Shown: positions 12,234 through 25,603, counted from the first letter of the stretch. The stretch: DNA of 64,000 nt from Welwitschia mirabilis (GCA_051453625.1 JBOZIK010000001.1:233961217-234025216), one strand, 5' to 3'. The notes: generated by a model not told the origin, from the letters alone. Program-made: numbers and translations.

Positions 12234-15212
12234 TTCTAAATCTTTATCTTTGATTTGTAAAGTTTTAATGAACTATTCAAATTTTATTCCTCTAATTGAT
12301 TTCATGAGTCCATTTACTATGTGCCACTAGGTATTGATGTAATTTAGTTTGATGAATCCCTATGATTACAATTGTTAATGGACTTGAATTTATTTTTTTG
12401 GTATGTTTTATACTATCATAAATACAAGATTCTTAAAAATTTTAATCGTTCTTTCATTATTGCAATTGATGGGAATTGAAATTTAGATGTTCTTATCAAG
12501 GTCACTTAGGACTTGATACTTTAATTCACAACACAATATTACTATTGTAATGTATTTTGCTTTAGTAGAATAAAGTGTAATTGTTTTTAGGTGCTAGCTT
12601 AAACATGAAATAGTGTTTCTATTTAATTCAATGACATAACATATGGTTGATGTATGATCTTCGCCAACAACCTATTCTAAATCCCTGTAGCAAACTAAAC
12701 TTTCTTTGCCTTTGCTTGAGTATTAGACCAAATGTTATTATTCTACCTAAGTATTCTAGTGTATTGGTTACCAACATCATGTGTGTTTTGTTTAAAGAGT
12801 GCATGAATCTAGTAAGCTTGTTAATAAAAAAATGTAATATCTAGTTTACCTTGTGAATTAACTTTGGAATTTCTTAGGTTCAATCTTTCTTATTATTTCA
12901 TTTGGTTTTATCTTTGTATCTAGCTTAATGGGATTATCTCCTTGTGCATAACTCTTTATCTATTACTCATTAAGTATCTGACTAAGATATTTTTCTTGAA
13001 ACATTTTAAGTATTTTGTTAATTCTTAATATTTGAAATTCCAGAAGAAAAACTTGATCTTTAAGGTCTAAAATTTTGAAATTTTTATTAAGAATGTTCTT
13101 TGCTTCCTTAATATTTGTTTCATGCTTCCTTGTTAACATTATATCATTAACATCAAGTAATAATATTACATAGACATTGATATCTGTAAATTAGTTCTTA
13201 TAATTAATACTCTTAAGAAGTTCATTAATATTCTCAATCATATTTCAGGATCTTAATTTAGACCACATAGGAATTTCTTCAATACATTTTTTTATGGTCC
13301 TTCATTTCAAAGGATTTGGATTGCATTATATAGACTTCTTCTTCAAGGTCTTCATTTGGGAATGCAAATATGATAACAAGCAAAGATAAACTTTAGTTAT
13401 ATTGAAATACTAAGGTAATAATGATTCATATGGTACGAAAATTTTTATAGGTGTAGTTGTTTCATTATAATTAATTCCTTTCTTCTATGCCAAAGATTTG
13501 GCAACAAACCTACCCCTGTTAATTACACCATCTTAGAATACTTGATATGAAATACCCATTGTATATCAATTGAATTTTTTACTGCTTTGGTGAGTTTCCA
13601 AGTTTGATTCTTCTAGAGTATATCATAATAATCCTCCATTGTCTACTTTTAATTTGGGTTTTCAAAATATTCTCTTACACTAGTTGGATTTATGTCACTG
13701 GTTTCATTGATAATAGAAATAAATGCTTTTGTAACTCATGTGTCTTAATTTAAATTTTCTTTCTTCATGCAATAATTATCTCACCTAATATGGCCTTTGT
13801 ATCTTATGATTTGAAACAATGTTTTGTTCTTCACCACTATTTGTAGTAGGAACAACTTACTCTTCATCATCAATATTATCATTTATTTTCAAGATTTAAG
13901 AATCTAGTATCAATCATTTTAAATTTAATTCATTTAAAGTTTTATTTGTATCTTCATTAAGAGGTATTGATATCTCTCCCTTGCTTGACATTAGATCATC
14001 AAATGATCTGGACAAAACAATATTGTTAATTATAATTGTTTTATCAAAAGCAATATCTCTAGTAATAATGACCCTTTTGAAAGTTGGCTTCGAAATTCAA
14101 TAATCATTGTTTTCATCTAAATAACCAAGCCTAAATAGGTTTTAACTTTGTTTGTAATGTTTTTTATTACTATAGTATATGCAGAAAATGTCTACTTTTA
14201 AAGATTCTTAGATGTGTATAAGAAATTGCTCATTAAATTATATTTGTATTGGTAGATCTCAATTTAAATCTTTGATAGAAAGTTTATTTTAAAGATAAAT
14301 AGCTATGGTAACATCTTTAGTTTGTAGCATAAAAATAGGCATGTCTTATACAATGTACTTCTTATCATTTCCATGATTATTTTATTCTTCCCTTTAATCA
14401 CTCCATTCATTTGAGGTGTATAAGGTGGAATTACTTTATATTAAACTCTAATCTTTTGAAGTTCATTACAAAACTTAGTTGATACATATTCTCCTCCTCC
14501 ATCGATTCTAAGCATTTTGAGTTGTGTATTCATCTATGTTTTAATCAGTGCAATAAATACTTTAAAAGCCTCAAGAGTCTAGGATTTCTTTCATAGAAAT
14601 TACACAAAACACATCTTTTCCTTTTAAGAATAAGACTTACAATGGTTCACATGAATTTATTTGGATTAGCTCAAGATTAATTATCACTATTTATCTTCTA
14701 TACTCCAAAATGAATTATGACATATTTAGTCCATCTGACAGGCTTCACAAACTAGCTCTTGAGTTTTTACTTTTGAAACTTTGAAACTTCATATACTTTA
14801 ATATTCGATGGTAAAGCATCATTTCATCAGTTTTATTAACTAAAAAAGATTTATGATTAATCATTTTTTACTTGTAAAAGTAATATTCCACCATCTTGAA
14901 CTACTTCAATGTGTTATTTTTATTTTTTATAATAGAATATGATTCATTATTCCTTTAATTTGACCTTATAACCATCTTGAAGTAGAGATGAAGTTACTAT
15001 TAGATTCATTTTGAAATTTGGAATGTAAAGGGTTCTTATCAAGATAAGAAAAGGTAATCCTATAGTTCCTATTGACCTACTCTTAGTGTCATTTCATCAT
15101 TCATAGTTATGTGCTTTATGATGCTATTTGAGGTGGGCACATTCTTTATGGAGTATCCCTTATTATTAGTCATACGACATGATGCTTTTAAATCTACAAA
15201 TCATGTTTCATC

Positions 15213-15228
15213 TACACACACACACACA

Positions 15229-15306
<78 letters not shown>

Positions 15307-15414
15307 NNNNNNNNNNNNNNNNNNNNNNNNNNNNNNNNNNNNNNNNNNNNNNNNNNNNNNNNNNNNNNNNNNNNNNNNNNNNNNNNNNNNNNNNNNNNNN
15401 NNNNNNCACACACA

Positions 15415-15450
<36 letters not shown>
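15213..15450. repeat. (CA)n microsatellite with a scaffold gap
   Basis: CA dinucleotides run from about 15213 to 15450 with a few interruptions (caga, cata). A 100-base N run at 15307-15406 hides the middle, so the true length is unknown. Open frames over it encode only His-Thr or Cys-Val repeats and are not genes. The array lies inside the Copia element. Confidence 0.9.
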
Positions 15451-15451
<1 letters not shown>

Positions 15452-16377
15452 TATTAATGAATTAACTCACTTATGATTGCAATTTTAAATTTTCTATACT
15501 TGTTTTTTTATTCTTATTATTCTTGTCTCTTTGCTAATTTAGATCTCTAAAGAAATGATTTTATGTTGAACCATCTTATTACAAAACTTATAAAATTTTA
15601 GTTTCTTATTTCCTAGTTTCATAGTTTACTTAATGCAACATCAATCCTACACTTGTTTCACTTCATTTTTTTCTTAATTCTATTTTGGCGTGATGGACTC
15701 TTGATATTAGTTGTTCAAATGAATAGGGTTTATTAGCATGTCTTAATGCTCCATAAAACACATTGAACTTTAGATGAAAAACCTAAATTAAAGCAAACTT
15801 AATGATTTATTTGTCCATCATAGCATCTTATTCTTTAATTTGTACTTTTAGGTTGATGATTTATTTATTTAGGTTTGTGACATTTTCATGATCTTCAAGT
15901 TGTAAGTGCAATGTTTACCAATCATAGACTACTTATGTTCTTTGTTTTTTACTCAAAAGGTATTATCCAAGAAGGTCCAAAGGTACTTATGCTCTTTTAT
16001 GTCATGAATCAAAAGAAAAACTTTGTTGTTGACATGTATTACCAAGATGAGTTTTGTCAATTATGCTTTATCATCCTTATTTGTTAATAAAATTTCATTT
16101 AGATAACCTTCAAGTCATTCTCCAACTAGGAAATATTTCACTCTTATATGCTAATCAGCATATCTTAAATGAGCTAGTTTCATGTATTTTCCAAGGCAAA
16201 ATCCTAATGCATATATTGTTACAAAGATGACACATTCCCTTTCTTTCTTCTAATGCTATTGTGAAATCTTGATATTGAATTTGCTTAAAAATATCAAAAT
16301 AGAATCTTCATCAAGTATTTCATATTTTATTCTACTATCAAGTTCGTAACCCATCTCCATACTATGTTTGTGGCTAT

Positions 16378-16389
16378 GCTCTAATACCA
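16378..16389 (-). promoter_or_regulatory. Primer-binding site of the Copia element (initiator Met-tRNA)
   Basis: On the minus strand the bases following the 5' LTR read TGGTATTAGAGC. This differs at one position from TGGTATCAGAGC, the sequence complementary to the 3' end of plant initiator methionine tRNA that most plant Copia elements use. It abuts the LTR end CTTTCAACA exactly. Confidence 0.85.
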
Positions 16390-16751
16390 TGTTGAAAGTT
16401 TGTATGGAAGAAAAATGGAGGATAGAAGATCTTTAACAAAATAGCAAAAGGAAATAAGAACATAAATAATTTAAAATAAAAGAAACCACTTTTATTACCA
16501 CTAACATTTACAATATTAAGGTAATTGAAATTACATAATTGAGGTGGCATGACACAATCTAAATATTACATAAAGAGATGTGATGTTTCACAAAACAGTT
16601 ATGAATACTTATGATGTTTCATTATGAGTAAATAACTAATTACTTTATATAATTTACTATTAGTTGATGAATTGTGAGTTTGTTTCATTATGATATTAAA
16701 GATGAAACATATTAGTTGGAATGTATTTTATGTTTTATGTTTCATCCAACA
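16390..16751 (-). repeat. Copia 5' LTR (right on the plus map)
   Basis: About 362 bases on the plus map, starting TGTTGAAAG and ending CCAACA, with short inverted termini TGTTG/CAACA. TATAG follows at 16752-16756, matching the left target duplication. Confidence 0.85.
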
Positions 16752-16756
16752 TATAG

Positions 16757-18210
16757 ACGTCTAAGACTATGAAAAATAACACGATTATAAAGATTGTCAT
16801 GAAGACTAAAATTTAAGGGATATAATTGATCTAAGAACCTACATTTGAGGCATGTACCATTATGGAGAGAAAATGGTATACATCCTTTAGCATAAGCTAG
16901 ATAACTTCTGTTATAATCCAAAATGTTATTCCTTTTTTCTTCTTTTTTTATTTTAGCTATGTTTAATTCTTATATTGTTTAGTAAATTTACTATGATAAA
17001 TAAATTTGATACATATATAGATTCTTTATTCTCCTATCTCATTTTACTTTATATTACTAGTACTTCATGCACTATTTATGTATTTTAGAGGCTTAAATAT
17101 TCACGTTTCATGAGTTCACATCACATTTTACATGGATTATTATAAAAATGGAGTAATCTTAGGGGCAAGGGAAGATTTGGTATTTCTTTTCACAAACTAT
17201 TACATGATTCTGCGTAAGCCATCCGATATAATTTTTTGATCATTTTATGACTAGTCTATGTTAATATTGTATCACACATTTGCTTTTTTGCATGATATTT
17301 TTACACTTTTCTAATCAATTTCTATGGATTCGTGTGATTCATATTGATTATATTTTACTTGTATTTGTAAGGTCCTAGTAACAAGCTCCTTAAGACATGT
17401 TAATATATAGACTTTAGCCACTTTATCTCATAATCATGCTTACTTTATCATAATGATATTATTATTTTTTACATTTACATATGATTTGATGTTATCAACC
17501 GCGTTTACTAATTATTATGTTTTATGTATTTTAAACATCTACATGAGTTGTGTTGACTTCTACCAAAGTAAGATTTATGAACCCCACATAGAAGCACACT
17601 AGATAATTCTATTATTACATTATGTTTCTTATTCTTCCTAATAAGGAAATACCAAGGAGATATAGCCAGGTCTTTAAGATAGTATTGCTATTATAAGATA
17701 GATCACATATGTATATTAAGGAGGCTTTTGAGATACCTTAACATCAAAATATTTGTATTGTAATCCATTTACTTTTTATCAAGGTTTTATAACCTTAATT
17801 ATCATTATCAAGGATGGAGATATAACCTATATGTATCATGTCCATCCTTGTGAAGTAGACATCATCTAACTAATATGATTAGTATAGTACCATTATAATT
17901 TTGTGTTTGTAGTTTTCACAATGTTCTTCTTAGCCTTCGGCTAAAATCTAGTCCGTTTTCTTGATGTATAAACCATTGGGTATTATGATCATATAACTTT
18001 AAGGAATCATTGCAATATTAATGACATTTTATCTTTGATAAAAATTTCTTTTTGATAGTGAATTTTATCCTTCATGTTTTTTTTATTATTAATATTTACT
18101 TATTTGGCTCTACATATTATTGATATTTTTTTTATACATTTCATATTTAACTAGGTTATTATGAGGCCTTCAACAGACTTAGATCATTCAGTTCTATAAA
18201 GTAACTATGG
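16757..18210. other. AT-rich intergenic DNA, no gene seen
   Basis: Nothing recognisable was found between the Copia element and the LINE relic. The segment is AT-rich and has no long frame. Confidence 0.5.
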
Positions 18211-19970
18211 GTGTTTTACAAAGTGACTATTAGTGTTTTACAAAGATGCTTCACAGTTCTAGCTTTTTCTCAGCACTTTTCATTAAGTTTATGGCTGACC
18301 ATGAGTAACCCACCTCCTATTTATCTCATTATAGAGATGGTAATGCAACCAAAAATTCTTGTACTAACTTTTTTCCTCCTTTTGATATTTTTGAAACTAT
18401 TTCCAAAGACTATGATTATCATTTTATTTTTCTTTAAATAGTTGTTTTTTTCCTTTTCAAATTCAAATGCTCACATATGTGCAACATGTCCTTCAAAGGT
18501 CGTCAAAAGTTTTGGTGCTAGATATTACGCTTGTAGTTTTATTCTTAGAGTTCCCTATAGTAGAGAAAGATTTTTCACTCAAGATTTTTCTGACTCGCTC
18601 CACAATCTAAGTGGCTTATGTATGGACATTTGATTTTAATGTGGACAACCCTACTCACAATTTTTTTTTTTTTTTGTTATATCGAGCTTTCCAATTTGCC
18701 TTTGATATTTTATTTTGTAGAAATAAATATTGTTCAAAGGATTGGTAATGTTTTATTAGAGAATTCTTTTAATATTAATGGATCCCTTTTTTTATGTTTT
18801 TATGCTGAAGTTATCCTTACAAACGAAAAGTATTCATTTAACTTAAACAAGTAGTAAATTTCTCACCCAAAGAGTGGATTTTCCCCCTTCTAAAAACTTG
18901 TAGCTATTTCCATTATGAAGGCCATCAAATCTCTGCTTGTCAAAAGACATAGCGAAACAAACTTTAACAAAACTTATCTACACCTATGTGTAGTTTCCAG
19001 CTACTTTTGAGGGCTTTTATGATGGGGACTTCTATAGGGAATTCTACCCTTTCTTCAAAATATATTTCTCCTTCTAAATAGACATAAGCTTCTCCTTTAT
19101 GATCTATTATGGCTCTTAAGCAGCTATAGCCTCCTCCTCCATCAACAAATGAGTAAATTCCTCTATAGCACCCTTCTATTTCTTTGGTTGAATAATAATC
19201 TTTTCTTTTTTCCTATTCAACTCCTGCTTCAGTTCTTATTACACATCTGGAAAACAATGAGGGTTTTGTGAAAGTGACTAAGAATAAATGGGTTAAGACT
19301 TCACTAGATAAGGCCTAACAATTCATTCCTTTAGATTCGTCTCATCTAACTTCTCCAATTCAAATAGATAATCCTTTCACAATATTTTAAATCTTATGGA
19401 TGTTGATCATTAGAGGGTGATTCAAATAAAAGTTCTCAATTGTTACATGAATATTTTATCTTAAAACATATGGGATCTTACTAATAGGCTCTAGTGCAAA
19501 TAAAATAGAGATAGATTTCATCTCTAGCATTAAGACTACTTTTAACTATGTTCTTTTTTAGGAATTTAAGATCTCTTTTTAGGATTTATCCTTTTTCGCA
19601 CACTAGTTTTTGCCTCATTTGACAACTCTTGCTACACATCATGAACATGGAAAAGGTCGAGTGGCTATCATATGTTCTTATTATTATAAATATAATCTAA
19701 TTTAGTTTGGTTTTGATTCATAACATGGAGTCATTTGGACAAATTTTTCTTCCTCTTATGGCCCTTTTAGAATTTTCTCAATCTATGCTCCAAATGGATC
19801 TATGGAGCATTCTAGGCTTTAGTTTGAGCTCTTTTATTCTCTTCCTTTTATTCCATGATTATTTGAAGGATATCTTAATATGACATAATTTTCAGATGAT
19901 AAATTTGATGAATTAGCTTCTCTTATTCCTAATCGTGGATCTACATGATTAAAGTGAGTTTGCAACCATA
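18211..19970 (+). mobile_element. LINE-1 type retrotransposon relic (ORF1 and endonuclease part)
   Basis: Three traces in the right order and on one strand support a plant L1 relic. First, 18660-18850 encodes LSNLPLIFYFVEINIVQRIGN and a following Cys-x-AEVIL stretch, which resembles the DUF4283 domain of plant L1 ORF1. Second, 18899-18940 encodes CSYFHYEGHQISAC, the CX2CX4HX4C zinc knuckle with its second Cys changed to Phe. Third, about 19447-19960 carries endonuclease motifs: an ILSWNIRGL-like start read as ILS-stop-NIWDLTN, then GKGRVAI, FRIFSIYAPNG, and LPFIP followed by FEGYLNMT where GGDFNMT is normal. Stops and frame changes are frequent. No reverse transcriptase was seen downstream, so the copy is truncated or decayed beyond recognition. 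Confidence 0.72.
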
Positions 19971-22900
19971 ACATAGTTGACCCAATAATTTAAGCATAAG
20001 TAGAATCATTATTTATTATGATATGCTAATCAATTCTTAACCTAATATATAAATATTCTATATTATTATTGGATGAGCCCCTTATTATCATATTGAATTA
20101 TTACATATATTCTCTTTACAATTCACTTATAATTAAAAATTTTATCATTTTTAGTGCTAATTTAGATCCTCTTATGAAATAATGACAATTTAATTCATCT
20201 TAATTTAAATTTACTATATTATAGGTACATCCTTTGATCATTTTCATCCTTAATCCAATCTAGTTGTTCGTTAACATAGTACCTTTAGATCATTATTCTT
20301 AACTATGAAAATGGATTACCTAATACCTATCACATCAACAATGCATAGTAAACCATCATCATAATCAAAGATGTGTACGAAATAATTTCCCTATAACCAT
20401 TATGTTACCTTACACCCTATAGTTTACATGGGGTCTTCTTACCTTTATAACTTGTGGGATTGAAGAAAGGCATATTTACATGCACACAATATGTGTGTGT
20501 TTCAATGTCCTTCATATGTATATCTACATGTATGAATATATGTATGCATAAGTAACAATCACATAAATGCAAGAAATCATTATTATTGCCAAGACTAACT
20601 ATTGTAATCATAAAATACATAATTTTTTTTATCATTTCATTTTAATTGAGTGATAGTATTAACAAGACATTATTACTTCTTAATACATATTATTAGTTCT
20701 TAATACATTCTTTTAATCTTCATTATATTATGTTCATTATATAGTTTTCATTATTTTTTCATTATGAATTACAACCACTATCCCATGACAAGATAAGATT
20801 TTTTAAGTTATAAGTGATTAATCATTCCATTTCCTCATGTTTCCCATAAGTAATTAATCATCTAGGATTTATTATTTCACACTAATCAAGGCTCAATTTA
20901 TCATTTTGACATTAAAATTATTATTTTTAACCTATGATTTCGTCAAAATTACAATGATATTAAGGTCTCATAAACTAATAATCAATTGCCACCATGTGAT
21001 ATTGTAATCTACATCTTAAGACGACTTTGTTGATAGATGCAAGATGTGTTACTCTAAACCAAAGTAATAGTGTCATGGCTAGGACACTAAAACTAATGAA
21101 TTTTAGGATCTTAAGTTTATTTAAAATCTAAAATTATCATCATAACACCTGATTTCAAAATTCACATGGTGCTCTTTGAAATAAAACTTTAATTTCAAGA
21201 ATCATTTTCCTGCTTTTAATAGTGAAGGATAAGAAATAAGACTATGGCTTGATAATGCTAACATTTTCTTTAAATTCACCTTTTACATCTTAATTTTATG
21301 GTTTCCTTTGTTCCCTTTGAAAAACTTTATTTACAAATATTAATTTATTTTATTCTTAATTAAAAATGATGCCTTACTAGCTTAACTCTTGAGATAATTA
21401 TTGGTTACTTATTTTTTAAGGATTTAACTAATTTAATAAATAAACTACTTTTTCCAAGGATAAGAATGTTATCTCAAATTATCTCATTAGTCATTTCATT
21501 ATCATTTCCTTTCATGGATAGATGACATTTATTAATTTCCAACATGACCATCTTAATTATTATGAATTAATAATATAAATTAGACATAGACAAATATATT
21601 AAAGAAATATGATCCATAACATGAAAATGAAATAATCGAATATGTTACTACATAATAGTATTGTGGAATTTATATCTTGCATATCAATCACCCTTTTCTT
21701 AATCAATACATGACGATACATAAAATAGGATGAATGGATATATGTATCATCTATGATAACATAATATTCATATGTATAAGGACAAGCTTGTTAGTTTTAT
21801 AATAGGTAATAATGTATAAGAATAACCATGTCGGTTATATAATAGGTAAACAAAAAGCTATGATAATGATGATAATCACATCCAAAATTGATATCTACAC
21901 TAGTCATATCATGAAATAACATAAATAAATATTTGTCAATAATAAATCTTAATCTCTTGTATGTGGTAAACATATCTAAAAATATCAAATATAATTATAA
22001 GAAGTAGAAGGCTTGGATTTTTAATTAGTAATTATTTGATATACAAGCACATAAAGGTTTTAAAAAAATGCTTCAATAATTCCCTAGTTTGCTTTCATTT
22101 ATATGATATGGAGCAACTTAAGCATCGCTATGGTTTCTTATTTTTACTTGTGTGAAAGATGATTAAACTAGACAAAAATGGTTGATCTTTATGACAAGAA
22201 AACTTTAAAAAAAAAGAAGTATCATAAACTTACCGAGGAATTAGATAAATTATTTGAGATAGATACAAATGTGCAAGAAGTACACTTTAATATCTTTTAT
22301 ACTAATGGAAGACTTGTTTTTCTTCTTCAAAGAATAATCACCTATGATGTTATTAATGAAAATAAAAAAATTCATGAAAAATTAAACAAAACACAAAATA
22401 TGTAAGCAGTTCATAGTTTGTGAATCAAAAAACTCAAATATTTGAAAATGTATTAATAGTTCTAAAGAGTCATACTTTTCTATGGTGTTTCATTCATCAA
22501 TGCTTATCCATTTGTACTTTGTTTAAGCATTTACAATTATCTTCTCAAAAATTTATTCTCTTATCTAAAATGTTCTTTCTCTAAGGCTAAGAGTTTTTTT
22601 TTTAAGCGACCTTTTTCCCCCTTTCTTTTGGGTGTCTATCTTTATGGTAACTACCAACTAACCATTAGACATTATTCTTAGAGATACTTTAAAGTTTCTA
22701 ATTATTTTTTAATTCTTGCAAGGAGTGTCAAGTCCCAAAAATATTACTAGAGATGAAAATGTGAATTTCAGTATAAAAAGAAAGATGTATGAACTAATGC
22801 CCCACTATCAGGGAAACATAAAAACATCAAGATTTTTTATTATTATCTAACTTCAACCATTTTGTTTACCATTTTAGATGCTAGTCAATGGTTGTGTTTA

Positions 22901-23363
22901 AGGTAGGATGTGAAGAGGCTCACTTGGTAGAGGTCCCTTAGGGAAAGCCCTACGCACTAAGTAAGGTACATTGGACTAGCCGCCTAAGTTCATATCTAAA
23001 ATGTGGCATCTTGCAGAATATTAGATTTTTCCTACAAATTTGAAAAAGAAGAAAGTTCTACATTCTTAAAAAGAACTTTTTAGTGGAATCTCCATAGTTA
23101 ATATCACACACAAGGTATATGCAATTCCAAATGAAGGCACTGACCTTTGATAGCTTAGGATTATATCTGAAACCTAAGACATTTTTATTTATCAGTTGTA
23201 TTTGGAAGGCGTTACTTACCCCCATCCAAGCTTTAATAGTGAAACTAAAAGTTACAAATGTATGCTCAAATAAATCTTGCTTGGATCTATCTTTAATATT
23301 TGGTTTATAAAACATTTGGAAGCTCCGTCATAGAGCTATTTTTAGCATGTTTAGCCTATCGTT

Positions 23364-23538
23364 TATGTTCCTGTGATAGATATTTATAAAATCCTACGAA
23401 ATGTAACTTTCCAATGTTAGGTTCAAGCTTGAAAACTTCATATAAATACTTTTATATTCCTATGATAGATAGCTATAAAATCTTATGGAATATGACTTAT
23501 GAACTTTAGGACCAAGATTGAAATATTCATATAAATGG
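23364..23538. repeat. Imperfect tandem duplication, period about 89 bp
   Basis: The segment starting tatgttcctgtgatagat at 23364 recurs as tatattcctatgatagat at 23453, and the similarity continues to the cttcatataaat / attcatataaat block. The copies differ at many positions, so the duplication is old. Confidence 0.65.
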
Positions 23539-23678
23539 GAAACAACTGATTCAATTCTTGTAGTATTGACTTGAGCTTTTTTTATTGTGGGTTTTTCTCT
23601 TGTATGTTGTTACGTATAAAGACATTTTTTTAGTGTATTAGTAAATTTATGCATTTACAGTCTACTTATCTATTACTC

Positions 23679-23716
<38 letters not shown>

Positions 23717-23721
<5 letters not shown>

Positions 23722-23945
23722 TTGAATTTTGACACACCAATAAATTAACTAAATTAATTTTATAGAGACTTATGTCAAACTNNNNNNNNNNNNNNNNNNN
23801 NNNNNNNNNNNNNNNNNNNNNNNNNNNNNNNNNNNNNNNNNNNNNNNNNNNNNNNNNNNNNNNNNNNNNNNNNNNNNNNNNTGTATTTGAAGTTTGACAC
23901 CCCTTTAAAGTAACTAAATTACTTTTAGCGCGAATGATGTCAAAC
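23717..23945. repeat. Direct repeat flanking a scaffold gap
   Basis: The left flank (ttatttgaattttgacacacc, then aactaaattaattttatag, then gtcaaact) and the right flank (tgtatttgaagtttgacaccc, then aactaaattacttttag, then gtcaaactc) are related copies of about 65 bp on either side of 100 Ns. A tandem array probably collapsed in assembly. Confidence 0.65.
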
Positions 23946-24882
23946 TCAAAATTCCTAGTAACAAAATGTCAAATTCAAAACTTTTAGTGACCATACCTCT
24001 CCTAACCACTACGATTAAGCTTCATAATGTGTCAAATAGGGCGTTCACAATTCAAACTCACAGCTCACCAGTTAAAATAGTACCTTATTGATAAATTAAA
24101 AATAATAATTAGATCTATGGAGAAATTTCCTCAGAATAAAGTAGTACTCCATAACTTTGTCATTGTGGGTTTAATTCTAAAAAAATCTTTTAATATAAAA
24201 AAGCTTACACCCTTTATCGCCTTGAATCCTTTCTTTAAATGAATAGGCGTTTACCACTTGGTTACTCCAATGCCCCTCTTAAATAACCTTTTTGTTTTCA
24301 TAAAGCTCTTAACAAGTAAGAAAAGGAGCACAGGAAATGAGGGAAAGTCAATTATTTCTTAGTTTAGTTATGTTTAATTAAAGAGGCCAAGGGGTCAAAG
24401 ACGTGATGGCTATCATTTATGATTTGACGCGAGGTTTGATGGTTTTAGAGTGCAAATGCAAAATCACCCGCAAGGCTCAGCCTTGCAATGTGCACAAATC
24501 ATAATGAGCGGCTCGCAGCAGACGCGGATGATCTTTTGACAATTTCTGGGATACAGCCAATAACTGTGAGCTTTTCGCGTCAGCAAAATCCAAAACGCAT
24601 TCTCTGAGAAGAATCAAATACGATGATCATCCATACTCAGAGCATTTAATCCGGAAATCTCGACCACAACTAGACACGCCTACATCAATCCATGATACTC
24701 CTGATCGATCCGTTTACTGCTGGTCAAACAATCAATCAAAAATTCCTGTAACTGATATGCCGGAGCCACAAGAATAGGCCTTGTTGCCATGCATGTAGAG
24801 GCTTAGCTCGATACGCTGCCTTTTTTTAACACTCCGCCACGATTCAGTGTGTCGTAGTTTTGTACATGCTTTCTGTGCTTAG

Positions 24883-24888
24883 CACGTG
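24883..24888 (+). promoter_or_regulatory. G-box CACGTG
   Basis: This is a palindromic CACGTG hexamer about 105 bp before the TATA box. It is the core site of plant bZIP and bHLH factors and often sits in light- or abscisic-acid-responsive promoters. Its function here is only inferred from position. Confidence 0.4.
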
Positions 24889-24990
24889 GGAACTTGCCAA
24901 TCCGGTGCACTTGAAGAGCATGTTCTTTGCCTTGGAGTTTGAAATGGTGGACTTCGGTGTTTGGACGGTGTTACAGCCGCAGCGGAGACA

Positions 24991-24998
24991 TATAAAGT
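24991..24998 (+). promoter_or_regulatory. TATA box
   Basis: The sequence tataaagt lies at the right end of the CpG-rich upstream segment and is the best TATA match before the plus-strand gene. The expected start of transcription is about 25-30 bases downstream. Confidence 0.45.
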
Positions 24999-25454
24999 AA
25001 AAGCTTACTCAGGATCGGGAAGGTGAGGCTGTAAGTCACCCTGTGCCTCTGTTCGCGTCTTTTGCTTTCTATCGAAGCCTTTTTCGTAAATTTTGTTATC
25101 GTGTTGCCTGGAAAGTCGCCAAAGAAAGGCGAAAGCAATCCTACTCGGCATCTTCCGCAATTTTTTGTTGCGCCTGAGGACTGGTTTTGCGATTAAAAAT
25201 TGTTGCAATGAAATCTGCTTTTTCTCATTTTCTTTTCTAAACATCTCTGTCAATGTCGCGTTAAGATGCCGGATCGTCCTCTCTCCTTTGCTTAGAGAGA
25301 TTGCGTCCCTCGCAGGTTGTCAGCGCAGTGGGAAAGACGCTTGCCGTAAGGAAAAGAGATCCCAAATGAATGAAAATGCATTTCAAAACATAGCTCTGCG
25401 ATAGCAATTAGGTAGCAAAACTTTAGTTTGTTGATTTCTGCAAATGAAAATCAT

Positions 25455-25603
25455 TAATGCTAATAGTTTTTCTGTTTCGGGACGAAAACAGGAAAGGGCC
25501 TAGAACATTAACGAAATGATATTGAAACCGGCTTGCAAATAACTAATGCTAATAGTTTTTCTGTTTCGGGACGAAAACAGGAAAGGGCCAGAACATTTAA
25601 GGA
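25455..25603. repeat. Tandem duplication, period 89 bp, in the 5' leader
   Basis: A block of about 55 bases beginning taatgctaatagtttttctg at 25455 recurs almost unchanged at 25544. The copies differ mainly after aaagggcc, by an extra t and a few shifts near acattaa. The duplication is therefore recent compared with the others in this window. Confidence 0.85.

Larger units (their letters stand above)
11848..16751 (-). mobile_element. Complete but dead Copia LTR retrotransposon
   Basis: The element is about 4.9 kb and is transcribed on the minus strand. It has two diverged LTRs (11848-12220 and 16390-16751), a primer-binding site at 16378-16389, a purine tract at 12221-12233 and a TATAG duplication on both sides. 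The minus strand shows the Copia order integrase then reverse transcriptase. The integrase trace LRIDGGGEYVS lies at about 14480-14521 and YTPQMNGV at about 14400-14430. The reverse transcriptase start RFVAKSLA then KKGINYNET (a stop lies between) is at about 13510-13455, and a degraded YVDD box reads DVNDIML at about 13134-13154. Stops and frameshifts break every domain. By eye the LTRs differ at roughly a quarter of aligned positions, so the insertion is old. A (CA)n run with a 100-base gap sits inside the gag end. Confidence 0.88.
19971..24400. other. AT-rich intergenic DNA, no gene seen
   Basis: No gene is supported. A 75-codon frame at 22178-22405 is Lys-rich and unrecognised. At about 22915-22990 a less AT-rich patch contains ggctcacttggtagagg, which resembles a tRNA-type A box, but no convincing B box follows. 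An (AT)n run lies at 23684-23717 and a 100-base gap at 23782-23881. Confidence 0.5.

Noticed and set aside
15109-15465. Open frames of His-Thr and Cys-Val repeats
   Set aside because: They are translations of the (CA)n microsatellite and its N run and carry no coding evidence.
22178-22405. 75-codon Lys-rich plus frame
   Set aside because: It has no motif, no promoter and no neighbouring exon, and the length is reachable by chance in AT-rich DNA.
22915-22990. A second SINE head
   Set aside because: An A-box-like ggctcacttggtagagg is present but no B box follows at suitable spacing.
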